64,000 bases of DNA from Curtobacterium sp. Leaf261 (lineage in GTDB: Bacteria > Actinomycetota > Actinomycetes > Actinomycetales > Microbacteriaceae), in NCBI RefSeq assembly GCF_001422205.1, contig NZ_LMMJ01000008.1:586398-650397 (forward strand), in the 5' to 3' direction. A program made the position numbers and the translations under genes. A model generated the notes under the pieces. The model saw only the letters and a list, made by a program, of their open reading frames with translations, did no database searches and had not been told where the DNA came from. Positions 44,291 through 54,315 of this stretch are shown here, piece by piece; position 1 is the stretch's first letter; each line of letters opens with the position of its first letter.

Positions 44291-45052
44291 ATGTCCGAAC
44301 AGCACTCGTCCGAACTCGTCAACACCGCACCGCTCGTGCTCCTGCCGGCCGTCGACATCGTCGACGGCACCGCGGTGCGCCTGACGCAGGGCGAGGCGGG
44401 CAGCGAGACCGGCTACGGCGACCCCGTCGACGCGGCGGCGGCCTGGCATGAGCAGGGTGCGGAGTGGATCCACCTCGTCGACCTCGACGCAGCGTTCGGC
44501 CGCGGCGAGAACCGCGACGTGATCGGACGGATCATCCGGAAGGTCGAGGGGATCTCGGTCGAGCTCTCGGGCGGCATCCGGGACGACGCATCCCTCGAGG
44601 CCGCGCTCGAGACCGGAGCGGCACGGGTCAACCTCGGCACGGCGGCCCTCGAGGACCCGGAGTGGACGGCGCGGGTGATCGGCCAGTACGGCGAGCGGAT
44701 CGCCGTCGGCCTCGACGTCCGGGGCACCACCCTCGCGGCACGGGGTTGGACCCGGGACGCGGGCGACCTCTTCACGGTCCTCGCCCGGCTCGAGGACGCG
44801 GGATGCGCTCGCTACGTCGTGACCGACGTGGCGAAGGACGGCACGCTGCAGGGGCCGAACGTCGAGCTGCTCCGCCGGGTGCTGGAACACACCGATCGTC
44901 CGGTCGTCGCGTCCGGCGGCATCTCCGCACTCGACGACCTGCGCGCGCTCCGGGAGCTCGTGCCACTCGGCCTCGAGGGTGCGATCGTCGGCAAGGCGCT
45001 CTACTCCGGGGCGTTCACGCTGCCGGCGGCGCTCGACGTGGCGTCCGAGTGA
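44291..45052 (+). CDS. hisA: phosphoribosyl isomerase A (HisA/PriA)
   Basis: 253 residues from ATG 44291 with GGAAGG upstream, 88 bases after hisH. TIM-barrel with [37 protein letters not shown] (second phosphate loop), [30 protein letters not shown] and [15 protein letters not shown]. Actinobacterial enzymes of this form (PriA) may also serve tryptophan synthesis when trpF is missing; the DAAFGRG sequence fits PriA, but dual use is an inference. Confidence 0.95.
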   Translation: MSEQHSSELVNTAPLVLLPAVDIVDGTAVRLTQGEAGSETGYGDPVDAAAAWHEQGAEWIHLVDLDAAFGRGENRDVIGRIIRKVEGISVELSGGIRDDASLEAALETGAARVNLGTAALEDPEWTARVIGQYGERIAVGLDVRGTTLAARGWTRDAGDLFTVLARLEDAGCARYVVTDVAKDGTLQGPNVELLRRVLEHTDRPVVASGGISALDDLRALRELVPLGLEGAIVGKALYSGAFTLPAALDVASE

Positions 45053-45861
45053 CGGACGCAGACCCGCACGGACACGAGCCGCAGCCGCACCCGCAGCCGC
45101 AGCCGCACGCGGACAGCGCCGGACTGCCGTGGGAGGGGCGGACCTTCCAGGCGCACGACACCACGTTCGCGGGTGACGACGGATCCGCGGACGAGGCCCT
45201 GATCGCAGCCATCGAGGCCGTCCAGCGTGGTGAGGGTTCGCACGGCACGGTGCTCGACGCCGTCCGGCAGGCCCGGCTGCTCATCCCGCTCGTCGCCCAC
45301 GCGGGCGACGTCGGGACGACCTCGGACGGACGGACCGTCGACAAGACCCAGGAGCTCTCGATCGTCACGGTGGCGGGTCCGGACGGTCGTACCGTGATGC
45401 CGGCGTTCACGTCCGTGGCGGCGATGCAGTCGTGGGATCCCACCGCCCGGCCGATCCCGGTCGAGGCACGCCGGATCGCGATGGCGGCGGCGAGCGAGGG
45501 TACCGAGCTCGTCGTGCTCGACCCGACCGCGCCGACGGAGTTCGCGCTCCGTCGTCCGGCCGTGTGGGCGCTCGGGCAGGACGTGCCGTGGATCCCGTGC
45601 TTCGAGGACCCCCGGGTCGGCGCGGCGGTCGCGGCGTCGGTGGCGGACGAGCCGTCCGTGGTGCGGGTCGAACTGGCACCGGGGGACCCGTTCGCCCGTT
45701 TCGCGGGGCCGGAGCTGACGGTCGGACTCGTGCTCGTGCCGGGGCTCGACGAGGCTCGGTTGCACGCGCTGCTCGGACGGCTGCAGCGACGGTGGGCGGT
45801 CGACCCCGCGGTCGCGGAGCACGTCGACAGCCTCGGGATCGCACTGCGTCCGGCAGGCTGA
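45049..45861 (+). CDS. SseB family protein
   Basis: 270 residues, GTG start overlapping the hisA stop. A His/Gln/Pro tail ([10 protein letters not shown]) of ~30 residues, then an SseB N-domain: [68 protein letters not shown] (the SseB core), and a C-terminal region with [23 protein letters not shown]. The family is found beside his genes in actinobacteria; its function is unknown outside secretion-system SseB. Coupled to hisA, so it may be a regulator or chaperone of the operon. Confidence 0.88.
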   Translation: MTDADPHGHEPQPHPQPQPHADSAGLPWEGRTFQAHDTTFAGDDGSADEALIAAIEAVQRGEGSHGTVLDAVRQARLLIPLVAHAGDVGTTSDGRTVDKTQELSIVTVAGPDGRTVMPAFTSVAAMQSWDPTARPIPVEARRIAMAAASEGTELVVLDPTAPTEFALRRPAVWALGQDVPWIPCFEDPRVGAAVAASVADEPSVVRVELAPGDPFARFAGPELTVGLVLVPGLDEARLHALLGRLQRRWAVDPAVAEHVDSLGIALRPAG

Positions 45862-45891
45862 CGCCGGACCGGCACCTGCTCGCCTGGCCAG

Positions 45892-45961
45892 TCTGAACAC
45901 GGCGATCCACCCGGAACACCCGGATGTGGGTGTGCAGCGCGGACGAGCGTGTTCAGAACAC
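45892..45961. repeat. TGTTCTGAACAC-type dispersed repeat, copy B
   Basis: TCTGAACAC at 45892-45900 and GTGTTCAGAACAC at 45949-45961 bound a 70-nt element matching 11198-11267, with GGAACACCCGGAT and GCGGACGAG inside. Between convergent genes. Confidence 0.8.
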
Positions 45962-45993
45962 CCGGACGGACGGGCACGCCGACCGGCCCGACG

Positions 45994-46359
45994 TCAGTTG
46001 ACCGGACCCGTGTACTTCTCGCCGGGGCCCTTGCCGGGTGCGTCCGGGATCGCCGAGGCCTCGCGGAACGCCAGCTGGACGCTGCGGAGCCCGTCCCGCA
46101 GCGGCCGGGCGTGGTGGTCGCCGATCTCCGCGGCCGCGGCGGTGACGAGCCCGGCGAGGGCGGTGATGAGCTTGCGGGCCTCGTCGAGGTCCATCTGCCG
46201 CTCGGGGTCGTCCGCGAGTCCCACCTTGACAGCGGCCGCGCTCAGCAGGTGGATGCTCACGGTGTTGATGAGCTCGACCGCGGGGACCTCGGCGATGTCG
46301 CGCGCCTCGTCCCCGGAGAAGACGGGCTCGCTGTCGGTGTCGTACGGGCTGTCGGTCAC
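45994..46359 (-). CDS. DUF1844 domain-containing protein
   Basis: 121 residues, GTG start with AGAGGAG 6 bases upstream. [50 protein letters not shown] is the conserved DUF1844 helix pair. A small soluble helical protein, repeatedly found divergent from or next to infC in actinobacteria. Function unknown. Confidence 0.9.
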   Translation of the reverse strand: MTDSPYDTDSEPVFSGDEARDIAEVPAVELINTVSIHLLSAAAVKVGLADDPERQMDLDEARKLITALAGLVTAAAAEIGDHHARPLRDGLRSVQLAFREASAIPDAPGKGPGEKYTGPVN

Positions 46360-46369
46360 GTGGCTCCTC

Positions 46370-46378
46370 TGCTAGAGT
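46370..46378 (+). promoter_or_regulatory. extended -10 promoter of infC-rpmI-rplT
   Basis: TGCTAGAGT (TAGAGT at 46373-46378), divergent from DUF1844, 340 bases before the infC start. The long leader between may host translational feedback by ribosomal proteins, as L20 does in other bacteria. Confidence 0.5.
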
Positions 46379-46716
46379 GGTCGGCGGCAGTTGCTGTCGT
46401 GTGCCCTGACCGTGGTCGGAAGACCTCGGGCGGATCGGACGAACAGCAGCGCGAAAGAGGAGTTTCTCCCACCCGCGACCGCGCATCACAGGTTACCGGG
46501 TCATCATCGCCCCGCCTGACGGGCTTCCGTCGGGCAGCGCTCCACAGGTCCTCGGACGTGTGGTGTGTGTCCCCGAGTCCGGGACCGTCCCGCAAGGGGC
46601 TGTCCTGCCGGGGTCGGGCGCGTACAGCGGGTCGATCCGTGCGTACGAACTCCTTCATCGCCGCCTCCGTCCAGCCGCTCGGCCGGACGAGATACCGCAG
46701 ACACAAGGAGTTCCGC
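46379..46716 (+). promoter_or_regulatory. infC leader region
   Basis: About 340 bases without a credible gene. GC-rich stems are possible (for example CCCGA near 46572 with GGTCGGG near 46612), but I see no recognised riboswitch or L20 pseudoknot. It ends in AAGGAG (46705-46710). Confidence 0.35.
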
Positions 46717-47868
46717 ATCAGCGATCCCCGTACCAACGACCGAATCCGTGTCCCTGAAGTCCGACTCGTCGGACCCGGTGGAGAACAGGTCGGCGTTGTC
46801 CCCATCGCCGTGGCCCTGCGCCTCGCGCAAGAAGCCGACCTGGATCTGGTCGAGGTTGCTCCGAACTCGAAGCCGCCCGTGGCCAAGATCATGGACCACG
46901 GCAAGTTCAAGTACGAAGCAGCGCAGAAGGCCAAGGAGGCCCGGCGCAACCAGGCGAACACGATCTTGAAAGAGGTCCGTTTCCGCCTGAAGATCGATGC
47001 GCACGACTACGAGACCAAGCGCAAGCGCGCCGAGGGCTTCCTCGCCGCGGGCGACAAGGTCAAGGCCATGATCCTGTTCCGTGGGCGTGAGCAGTCGCGT
47101 CCCGACCAGGGTGTGCGCCTGCTGCAGCGTTTCGCGGAGGACATCCAGGACTTCGGCATCGTCGAGTCCCGTCCGACGCAGGACGGCCGCAACATGACGA
47201 TGGTCGTGTCGCCGCTCAAGAACAAGTCCGACGCCAAGGCCGAGGCGAACGCCAAGAAGGCCGCGCAGAAGGAAGAGAAGCGCGCTGAGGCTGCCCCGAG
47301 GCAGACTCCGGTCAAGGCCGGCGCCACTCCGGTGGCCGACGCCGCCCCGGTGGTCGACGCCGCTCCGGTGGTCGACGCCGCCCCGGCACCTGCTGCTCCC
47401 GCGACGGCTGCTCCGGTCGAGGTCGCCCCGGCGATCGAGGACACGGCGGTCACCGCCCCGGCAACGGAGTCCGCTCCGACCGAGGCAGCCCCGGCACCGG
47501 TGTCCGCTCCGACCGAGGCAGCCCCGGCACCGGTGTCCGCTCCGACCGAGGCAGCCCCGGCGAAGGCAGCTGCGGCCAAGGCAGCCCCGGCCAAGGCTGC
47601 TCCGGCGAAGGCTGCTCCCGCTGCCGAGTCCGCCTCCGCGGCGGCACCCAAGGCGGCGGCCACGCCCAAGGCGACGCCCGCTCCCAAGGCGCCGGCAGCC
47701 ACGGCGACGCCGTCTCCCAAGGCACCCGCGGCCAAGGCGACGCCCGCCCCGAAGGCACCGGCAGCCTCGGCGACGCCGACGCCCCGTGCGACTCCGACGC
47801 CGCGCGCCACCCCGTCCAAGGCGACCCCTGCCAAGCCGGCTCCCGCCAAGGCGAAGCCCGCCGAGTAG
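46717..47868 (+). CDS. infC: translation initiation factor IF-3 with a long Ala/Pro/Lys tail, ATC start
   Basis: 383 residues. The start is the non-standard ATC at 46717: AAGGAG lies exactly 6 bases upstream, and the encoded (M)[19 protein letters not shown] is the family N-terminus; no ATG, GTG or TTG fits. ATC/ATT starts are an IF-3 hallmark used for self-limiting translation. N-domain (about 1-75), linker helix, and C-domain with [30 protein letters not shown]. From residue ~175 on, about 200 residues are Ala/Pro/Lys/Thr repeats ([21 protein letters not shown]), resembling a histone-like, disordered tail. IF-3 proofreads initiator tRNA and start codons. Confidence 0.96.
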
Positions 47869-47929
47869 GCACCGCCCCACGAACCCGGGCCGCACGGTCC
47901 CGACAACCCAGCACGGAAAGGCACCAACA

Positions 47930-48124
47930 ATGCCCAAGCAGAAGACCCACTCCGGGTCCAAGAAGCGCTTCAAGGTCACCGGTACCGGCAAGCTCATGAA
48001 GCAGCAGGCCGGCATGCGCCACAACCTCGAGGTCAAGTCCGCCAAGCGCAAGGCTCGCCTCAACACCGACCAGGTCCTGGCTCCGGCCGACGCCAAGGTC
48101 ATCAAGAAGCTCCTCGGCCACTGA
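47930..48124 (+). CDS. rpmI: 50S ribosomal protein L35
   Basis: 64 residues, MPKQKTHSGSKKRFKVTGTGKLMKQQAG..., the standard L35 sequence and length. A GGAAAGG RBS precedes. It is a late-assembly large-subunit protein, in the classical infC-rpmI-rplT order. Confidence 0.98.
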   Translation: MPKQKTHSGSKKRFKVTGTGKLMKQQAGMRHNLEVKSAKRKARLNTDQVLAPADAKVIKKLLGH

Positions 48125-48171
48125 TCAGCCACCGCTGATCACCGCCGACCCGGAACCGAAGGAAGAGAACA

Positions 48172-48555
48172 ATGGCAAGAGTGAAGAGGGCGGTCAACGC
48201 CCACAAGAAGCGCAGGGTCATCCTCGAGCGCGCCGAGGGCTACCGCGGTCAGCGTTCGCGCCTCTACCGCAAGGCCAAGGAGCAGGTCACCCACTCCCTC
48301 GTCTACGCGTACCGTGACCGCCGCGCCAAGAAGGGCGAGTTCCGTCGCCTCTGGATCCAGCGCATCAACGCCGCCTCCCGTGCGAACGGCCTGACGTACA
48401 ACCGCCTCATCCAGGGCCTCGCGCTCGCGGGTGTCGAGGTCGACCGCCGCATCCTGGCCGACCTCGCGGTGAACAACCCGGACACGTTCGCGTCGATCGT
48501 CGCGACCGCCAAGGCAGCGCTCCCCGCCGACACCTCGGCGCCGAAGGCCGCGTAG
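48172..48555 (+). CDS. rplT: 50S ribosomal protein L20
   Basis: 127 residues: [38 protein letters not shown], then [23 protein letters not shown]20 is needed early in 50S assembly and in some bacteria represses its own operon by binding the leader. The Ala-rich C-tail is slightly extended. Confidence 0.98.
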   Translation: MARVKRAVNAHKKRRVILERAEGYRGQRSRLYRKAKEQVTHSLVYAYRDRRAKKGEFRRLWIQRINAASRANGLTYNRLIQGLALAGVEVDRRILADLAVNNPDTFASIVATAKAALPADTSAPKAA

Positions 48556-48571
48556 TCACGGTTCCTCCGTC

Positions 48572-48602
48572 GGACCCGATCTCCTCGTGAGGTCGGGTCC
48601 TT
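48572..48602 (+). terminator. terminator of infC-rpmI-rplT
   Basis: GGACCCGA (48572-48579) and TCGGGTCC (48593-48600) form the stem, followed by TT. Confidence 0.8.
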
Positions 48603-48637
48603 CGTGCGTCCGGGCGGCTGGTGACGCAGCGGCCTGT

Positions 48638-48643
48638 CAGACT
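48638..48643 (+). promoter_or_regulatory. weak leaderless -10 of the TrmH-like gene
   Basis: CAGACT ends 6 bases before the GTG at 48650; the first base departs from TANNNT. Confidence 0.35.
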
Positions 48644-48649
48644 GGGCCC

Positions 48650-49555
48650 GTGCCAGAACTCCTCGAGAACCCCCGCTCCGCCCGCGTCAAGGCCGTCGCC
48701 GCCCTCGGCAAGAAGGACGTCCGTGCCGAGAGCGGGCTCTTCCTGCTCGAGGGCCCACAGGCGGTGTCCGAGGCACTGCAGTACCGCCCGGGCCTGCTCC
48801 AGGAGCTCTTCGTGACACCGACCGCGCTCGAGCGGCACCCCGACATCGGCACGGCCGCGGACGCCGCGGGCCTCGAGCTCGTGTTCGTGACCGAAGCCGT
48901 GCTCGACGCCATGGCGGACACCGTGACGCCCCAGGGCGTCGTCGCCGTCTGTGAGCAGTTCCCGACCTCCGTCAAGGACGTGTTCCGTCCGGTGGACGAG
49001 CCCGGTTCGGCAGATGGCGGACTGGAGGCGCGGGGCGGCGCCGACCCGTCCCTCCCGTCCGACGGCCGGCCGGCTCTGCCGGGTCTGGTCGTGATCCTGG
49101 AACAGGTGCGCGATCCCGGGAACGCGGGCACGATCATCCGGGCCGCGGACTCCGCGGGAGCCGACGCGGTCGTGCTGACGGGGCGGAGTGTCGATCCGTA
49201 CAACCCGAAGGTGGTCCGCTCGACGACCGGTTCGCTCTTCCACATGCCCGTGTCGGTCGGCGTCGAGCTGCCGAACGCGATCTCGCGCGCCAAGGCGGCC
49301 GGCTACACGGTCCTCGCAGCGGACATCTCCGGTGACGACCTGCCCGCGGTCCGGGCCGAGGGACTGCTCGACGGACCGACCGTCTGGGTGTTCGGCAACG
49401 AGGCCCGTGGGTTGACCGAGGACGACCTCCGACTCGTCGACCGGGCCGTCAAGGTGCCGATCTACGGGCTCGCGGAGTCGATGAACCTCGCGACCGCGGC
49501 GAGTGTGTGCCTGTACGAGAGCGCCTTCGCCCAGCGGACCGCGGCCGGCGCGTAG
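48650..49555 (+). CDS. TrmH/SpoU family RNA methyltransferase with a repeat-derived insert
   Basis: 301 residues from GTG 48650. The N-terminal substrate-binding domain (SARVKAVAALGKKDVRAESGLFLLEGPQ) is followed by the SPOUT knot: LEQVRDPGNAGTIIRAADSAGADAVV (motif 1), WVFGNEARGL (motif 2), VPIYGLAESMNLATAASVCLYE (motif 3). It 2'-O-methylates rRNA or tRNA; the family with this N-domain often acts on 23S rRNA. Between the two domains, residues ~118-140, the chain contains GGLEARGGADPSLPSDGR, encoded by a 44-nt copy of the palindromic repeat. It lies upstream of pheST, a common place for this gene. Confidence 0.93.
   Translation: MPELLENPRSARVKAVAALGKKDVRAESGLFLLEGPQAVSEALQYRPGLLQELFVTPTALERHPDIGTAADAAGLELVFVTEAVLDAMADTVTPQGVVAVCEQFPTSVKDVFRPVDEPGSADGGLEARGGADPSLPSDGRPALPGLVVILEQVRDPGNAGTIIRAADSAGADAVVLTGRSVDPYNPKVVRSTTGSLFHMPVSVGVELPNAISRAKAAGYTVLAADISGDDLPAVRAEGLLDGPTVWVFGNEARGLTEDDLRLVDRAVKVPIYGLAESMNLATAASVCLYESAFAQRTAAGA
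49018..49061 (+). repeat. intragenic 44-nt palindromic repeat in the TrmH-like gene
   Basis: CGGACTGGAGGCGCGG (49018-49033) is identical to the left arm of copy 2 (11843-11858); CCGTCCCTCCCGTCCG (49046-49061) is its imperfect inverted mate. Total length 44, exactly as in the two intergenic copies. Confidence 0.85.
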
Positions 49556-49633
49556 CCCGTCCTGCACAGGCGGGCCGTCCCTCGACCCCGTCCACAGTCC
49601 GCGCGGACGGGGCGCCGGGATCCCACCTGCCGG

Positions 49634-49639
49634 TAGGGT
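49634..49639 (+). promoter_or_regulatory. leaderless promoter -10 of pheS
   Basis: TAGGGT ends 8 bases before the GTG at 49648; no RBS is present. Confidence 0.55.
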
Positions 49640-49647
49640 TGATCACC

Positions 49648-50688
49648 GTGTCAGAACCACTCGAGATCAGTGAACCGGCCGTCTCCGCCGCAGTGGAGGC
49701 GGCACTCGCTGCCGTCCGCGCCACGACGACCGTCGCCGAGCTGAAGCAGGCGAGGGCCGAGCACACCGGCGAGCAGTCGACGCTCGCTCGGATGAACGCC
49801 GGCATGCGGACCGTCGCACCCGACCAGAAGGCCACGGCGGGCAAGCTCGTCGGGCAGGCCCGCGGGCGGGTGAACGAGGCGGTCGCCGCACAGGAGTCCG
49901 TGCTGGCGGAGGCCGAGGAGTCCGCGCGCATCGACGCCGAACGACTCGACGTCACAGCACTCCCGAGCCGCCGACAGCCGGGCGCTCGTCACCCGCTGTC
50001 CCTCCTCCAGGAGACCGTGTCGGACATCTTCGTCGGCATGGGATGGGAGGTCGCAGAGGGCCCCGAGGTCGAGCACGAGTGGTTCAACTTCGACGCCCTG
50101 AACTTCGACCAGGACCACCCCGCCCGGGCGATGCAGGACACGGTGTTCGTCGAGCCCGTCGACCGGCACCTCCTGCTCCGCACCCACACGTCGCCCGTGC
50201 AGATCCGGTCGCTCCTCGAGCGTGACCTGCCCCTGTACGTCATCGCGCCCGGACGCGTGTACCGCTCGGACGAGCTCGACGCCACGCACACGCCGGTCTT
50301 CACGCAGGTCGAGGGCATCGCGATCGACAGGGGGCTCACGATGGCGAACCTCCGGGGCACGCTCGAGCACTTCGCACGGCAGATGTTCGGCGACGACGCC
50401 GAGATCCGGCTGCGTCCGAACTACTTCCCGTTCACCGAACCCTCCGCGGAGATGGACGTCTGGCAGCCGAACGCCAAGGGCGGCGCACGGTGGGTCGAGT
50501 GGGGCGGATGCGGCATGGTCAACCCGAACGTCCTCCGGTCGGCGGGCATCGACCCCGCCGAGTTCCAGGGGTTCGCGTTCGGCATGGGGATCGAGCGGAC
50601 ACTCCAGTTCCGCAACGAACTCAACGACATGCGCGACATGGTCGAGGGCGACATCCGCTTCTCGCAGCAGTTCGGAACGGTGGTCTGA
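49648..50688 (+). CDS. pheS: phenylalanine-tRNA ligase alpha subunit
   Basis: 346 residues from GTG 49648. An N-terminal coiled coil (about 15-85) is followed by the class II core: GARHPLSLLQETVSDIFVGMGWEVAEGPEVE, FNFDALNFDQDHPARAMQDTVFV (motif 1/2 region), RTHTSPVQIRSL, APGRVYRSDELDATHTPVFTQVEG and GFAFGMGIERTLQFRN (motif 3). It forms the alpha2beta2 PheRS with PheT. The stop overlaps the pheT start. Confidence 0.98.
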   Translation: MSEPLEISEPAVSAAVEAALAAVRATTTVAELKQARAEHTGEQSTLARMNAGMRTVAPDQKATAGKLVGQARGRVNEAVAAQESVLAEAEESARIDAERLDVTALPSRRQPGARHPLSLLQETVSDIFVGMGWEVAEGPEVEHEWFNFDALNFDQDHPARAMQDTVFVEPVDRHLLLRTHTSPVQIRSLLERDLPLYVIAPGRVYRSDELDATHTPVFTQVEGIAIDRGLTMANLRGTLEHFARQMFGDDAEIRLRPNYFPFTEPSAEMDVWQPNAKGGARWVEWGGCGMVNPNVLRSAGIDPAEFQGFAFGMGIERTLQFRNELNDMRDMVEGDIRFSQQFGTVV

Positions 50689-53195
50689 TGCGCGTCCCAC
50701 TCCGCTGGCTCGGCGAGTCCGTCGACCTCCCCGACGACGCGACGCTCGAGCACGTCCACGCGGCGCTCGTGTCCGTCGGCTTCGAGGAAGAGTCCGTCCA
50801 CACGTTCGACCTCACCGGGCCGATCGTCGTCGGTCGTGTGCTCTCGCGCGAGCCGGAGCCGCAGAAGAACGGCAAGACGATCAACTGGTGCCAGGTCGAC
50901 GTCGGCGAGTCCGAGCCGCGCGGCATCGTCTGCGGTGCGCACAACTTCGACGTCGGCGACCTCGTGGTCGTCACGCTGCCCGGTGCGGTGTTGCCCGGCC
51001 CGTTCCCGATCGCGGCACGGAAGACCTACGGGCACACCTCCGACGGCATGATCGCCTCGGCGCGTGAACTCGGACTCGGTGACGAGCACGACGGCATCCT
51101 CCGGTTCGCCGACCTCGGCATGGAGCCGGAGGTCGGAGCGGACGCCATCGCGCTGCTCGGGCTCGACGACGCCGCGGTCGAGATCAACGTCACGCCGGAC
51201 CGCGGGTACGCATTCAGCATCCGCGGTGTCGCACGGGAGTACTCGCACGCCACCGGCGCGACCTTCACCGACCCGGCGGGCAGGCCGGCTCCGCGGTCCG
51301 GCGAGGGTTTCGCGGTCACGATCCAGGACGACGCGCCCATCCGGGGGAACGTCGGCGCGCACACCTTCGTGACCCGTGTGGTCCGCGGCATCGACGCGAC
51401 CCGACCGACACCGGCATGGATGATCGCGCGGCTGTCGCTCGTCGGCGTCCGGAGCATCTCCCTCGCGGTCGACATCACGAACTACGTCATGTTCGAGCTG
51501 GGGCAGCCCCTGCACGGCTACGACCTCGCACGGGTCGACGGCGGGCTCACCGTCCGCCGCGCGACCGCGGGGGAGACCCTGGTCACGCTCGACGACCGCA
51601 CGCGCGAACTCGACGCCGAGGATCTCGTGATCGCGGACGCGAGTGGGGCCGTCGGACTCGCCGGTGTCATGGGCGGCGCGCGGACCGAGATCCGCGCAGA
51701 CACCACGGACGTCCTCATCGAGGCCGCGGGCTTCGACCAGGTGTCGATCGCCCGCACCGCCCGACGGCACAAGCTGCCGAGCGAGGCGTCCCGTCGGTTC
51801 GAGCGCGGCGTCGACCCGCTCGTGGCCGAGGCCGCGGCCGCGCGCGCCGTCGAGCTCCTCGTCGACCTCGCCGGTGGCACGGCGGACACCCTCGGGTCGA
51901 CCGTGGTGGACGACCGACCACGTCCCACGATCGCCCTCGCGGTCGATCGCGCGGCCGAGGTGACGGGTGTCGACTACACCGACACCGAGGTCGTCGACGC
52001 GCTCCGGGCGATCGGCGCCGACGTGACGGTAGATGGCCGCCGTCTCGCCGTGGTGCCGCCGACGTGGCGACCCGACCTGGTCGACGACGTCAGCCTGGTC
52101 GAGGAGGTCGCTCGCATCGTCGGGTACGGCCGCATCCCGAGCATCCTGCCGGTGGCGCCGCCCGGACGGGGGCTGTCACGGTCCCAGAAGGCCGTCCGCC
52201 GCGTCGCCGCAGCCCTCGCCGCCGACGGACTCGTCGAGGTGCTCAGCGCGCCGTTCGTCGCCGCTTCGACGCAGGCCGCGTTCCCCGGCATCGACCCGGA
52301 GGGCGGCCGGAGCGTCACCCTCGCGAACCCCCTCGACGCCGACCTGGACCTCCTTCGTCGGAGCGGACTGCCGGCACTCGTGGACATCGCGCGCCGGAAC
52401 ATCGCCCGCGGTCTGGTCGACGTCGCCGTGTACGAGATCGCCCGGGTGTTCCTGCCGACGGCGGACGGGGTGCTCGGCACCGACGACATCGACCTCGGTG
52501 GTGCCCGCCCGTCGGCCGAGGTGCTCGCCGCGATGGACGCTGCGCTCCCGGCGCAGCCGAACCACGTGTCGGCGCTCCTCACCGGTGCGCGCGTCGTCAA
52601 GCAGCCCGGCACGACCGCCGAACCGTTCGGGGTCGCGGATGCGCTCGACGTCGCGCGCCTCGTCGCGTGGACCGTCGGCGTCGAACTCACGGTCGCGCAG
52701 GCCTCGCACCCGTCACTCCACCCCGGACGCGCGGCTGAACTCGCGGTCGTGGCGGCCGACGGTTCGCGGACGGTCGTCGGGGTCGCGGGTGAGCTGCTGC
52801 CTGCGCTGACCGAGGAGGCCGACCTCCCGCGCGTCGTCGCAGCGCTCGAGATCGACCTCGACGCGCTCATCGCGGCTGCCCCCGACGCGGTGGTGCCGGA
52901 GCCGATCGTGGCGTACCCGGCGGCGACGCAGGACCTGTCACTCGTGGTCGACGCGGACGTCCCGGCGGGCGATGTGCTCGACGCCGTGCGGAGTGGTGCG
53001 GGTTCGCTCTTGGAGTATGCTCGAATCGTGGACGACTATCGGGGCGCCGGCATGGACGAGGGACAGAAGTCCCTGACGTTCGCGCTGCGTTTCCGCGCCA
53101 CGGACCGCACCCTGACCGCTGCCGAGGCCACCGAGGCCCGCGACGGCGCTGTCCGACGTGCCGGCGAGCGATTCGGGGCGACCCTGCGCGACTGA
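50688..53195 (+). CDS. pheT: phenylalanine-tRNA ligase beta subunit
   Basis: 835 residues from ATG 50688. A tRNA-binding EMAP-like domain (about 40-150), B3/B4 editing domain (about 210-380) with a family-like [15 protein letters not shown]5 (about 405-480), the class II-like core and a C-terminal ferredoxin-fold anticodon-binding (FDX-ACB) domain ([23 protein letters not shown]...[14 protein letters not shown]). The editing domain hydrolyses mischarged Tyr-tRNA(Phe). TATGCT at 53016-53021 inside the 3' end might be a promoter for the arg operon. Confidence 0.98.
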   Translation: MRVPLRWLGESVDLPDDATLEHVHAALVSVGFEEESVHTFDLTGPIVVGRVLSREPEPQKNGKTINWCQVDVGESEPRGIVCGAHNFDVGDLVVVTLPGAVLPGPFPIAARKTYGHTSDGMIASARELGLGDEHDGILRFADLGMEPEVGADAIALLGLDDAAVEINVTPDRGYAFSIRGVAREYSHATGATFTDPAGRPAPRSGEGFAVTIQDDAPIRGNVGAHTFVTRVVRGIDATRPTPAWMIARLSLVGVRSISLAVDITNYVMFELGQPLHGYDLARVDGGLTVRRATAGETLVTLDDRTRELDAEDLVIADASGAVGLAGVMGGARTEIRADTTDVLIEAAGFDQVSIARTARRHKLPSEASRRFERGVDPLVAEAAAARAVELLVDLAGGTADTLGSTVVDDRPRPTIALAVDRAAEVTGVDYTDTEVVDALRAIGADVTVDGRRLAVVPPTWRPDLVDDVSLVEEVARIVGYGRIPSILPVAPPGRGLSRSQKAVRRVAAALAADGLVEVLSAPFVAASTQAAFPGIDPEGGRSVTLANPLDADLDLLRRSGLPALVDIARRNIARGLVDVAVYEIARVFLPTADGVLGTDDIDLGGARPSAEVLAAMDAALPAQPNHVSALLTGARVVKQPGTTAEPFGVADALDVARLVAWTVGVELTVAQASHPSLHPGRAAELAVVAADGSRTVVGVAGELLPALTEEADLPRVVAALEIDLDALIAAAPDAVVPEPIVAYPAATQDLSLVVDADVPAGDVLDAVRSGAGSLLEYARIVDDYRGAGMDEGQKSLTFALRFRATDRTLTAAEATEARDGAVRRAGERFGATLRD
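53016..53021 (+). promoter_or_regulatory. possible -10 for the arg operon
   Basis: TATGCT within the pheT 3' end, ~250 bases before argC, is the best -10 match nearby. No clear ArgR operator is visible at it. Confidence 0.3.
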
Positions 53196-53268
53196 TCTCG
53201 GATCAGTTCCGCCCGGGGCCGCCGCCACCGACTCCCTCGACCGAAGTCCGAATCCAAGGTGGAACCGA

Positions 53269-54315
53269 ATGTCCGTATCCGTCGCCGTGGCGGGAGCCAG
53301 CGGCTACGCGGGCGGTGAGTTGCTGCGCATCCTCTCCGCCCACCCCGAGTTCGACGTCCGGACCGTGACCGCGTTCTCGAACGCGGGCCAGCCGCTGATC
53401 ACGACCCAGCCGCACCTCCGCTCGCTCGCGCACCTGACACTCGTCGAGACGACCGCGGCGAACCTCCGTGGCCACGACGTCGTGTTCCTGGCGCTGCCGC
53501 ACGGGCAGTCGGGGGCGATCACCGAACAGCTCGACGCCGACACCCTGGTCGTGGACTGCGGCGCCGACCACCGGCTCGTGGACCAGGCCGACTGGACAGC
53601 GTTCTACGGCGGTGAGTACTTCGGGGCGTGGACCTACGGGCTCCCCGAGCTGGTGCTCCCCGGCGGCCGGAAGCAGCGTGACGAGCTGGTCGGGACGACG
53701 CGGATCGCGGTGCCCGGCTGCAACGTCACCGCCATGACGCTCGGCATCGCACCCGGTGTCGCAGCGGGCGTCGTGTCCGCGGACGACCTCGTCGCGGTGC
53801 TCGCCGTGGGGCCGTCCGGGGCCGGCAAGAAGCTCGCGAACACGTACCTGGCGTCGGAGATCATGGGGTCGGCCTCGGCCTACGCGGTCGGTGGCACGCA
53901 CCGGCACGTCCCCGAGGTCCGTCAGAACCTCGTGGCGGCCGGAGCCACCGACGTCCGGTTGTCCTTCACGCCGGTGCTCGTGCCGATGTCGCGGGGGATC
54001 CTCGCGACGACCACCGCCAGGCTCCTCCCGGGGGTGTCCGCGACCGACGTCCGGGCCGCCTGGGAGCGCGCGTACGCGGACGAGCCGTTCGTGCACCTGC
54101 TGCCGGAGGGCGAGTTCCCCCGGGTGGCGGACACGATCGGGGCGAACACCGCACTCGTCGGGATCGCCGTCGACGAGGCCGCGGGCCGCGTCGTCGCGAT
54201 CTCGGCACTCGACAACCTCGCCAAGGGGACCGCGGGGGCGGCCGTGCAGTCGACGAACCTGGCACTCGGCCTCCCCGAGACCCTCGGACTCAGCATGGAC
54301 GGAGTGGCACCATGA
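53269..54315 (+). CDS. argC: N-acetyl-gamma-glutamyl-phosphate reductase
   Basis: 348 residues from ATG 53269 (AAGGTGG upstream). [18 protein letters not shown] is the NADP loop, [12 protein letters not shown] follows, and [11 protein letters not shown] carries the catalytic cysteine; [14 protein letters not shown] holds the base histidine. It reduces acetylglutamyl phosphate to the semialdehyde. First gene of argC-argJ-argB-argD-argF-argG-argH. Confidence 0.97.
   Translation: MSVSVAVAGASGYAGGELLRILSAHPEFDVRTVTAFSNAGQPLITTQPHLRSLAHLTLVETTAANLRGHDVVFLALPHGQSGAITEQLDADTLVVDCGADHRLVDQADWTAFYGGEYFGAWTYGLPELVLPGGRKQRDELVGTTRIAVPGCNVTAMTLGIAPGVAAGVVSADDLVAVLAVGPSGAGKKLANTYLASEIMGSASAYAVGGTHRHVPEVRQNLVAAGATDVRLSFTPVLVPMSRGILATTTARLLPGVSATDVRAAWERAYADEPFVHLLPEGEFPRVADTIGANTALVGIAVDEAAGRVVAISALDNLAKGTAGAAVQSTNLALGLPETLGLSMDGVAP

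Noticed and set aside
46360..46716. A riboswitch or tRNA in the infC leader
   Set aside because: No cloverleaf, anticodon stem or known riboswitch core could be drawn; only weak GC stems are present.
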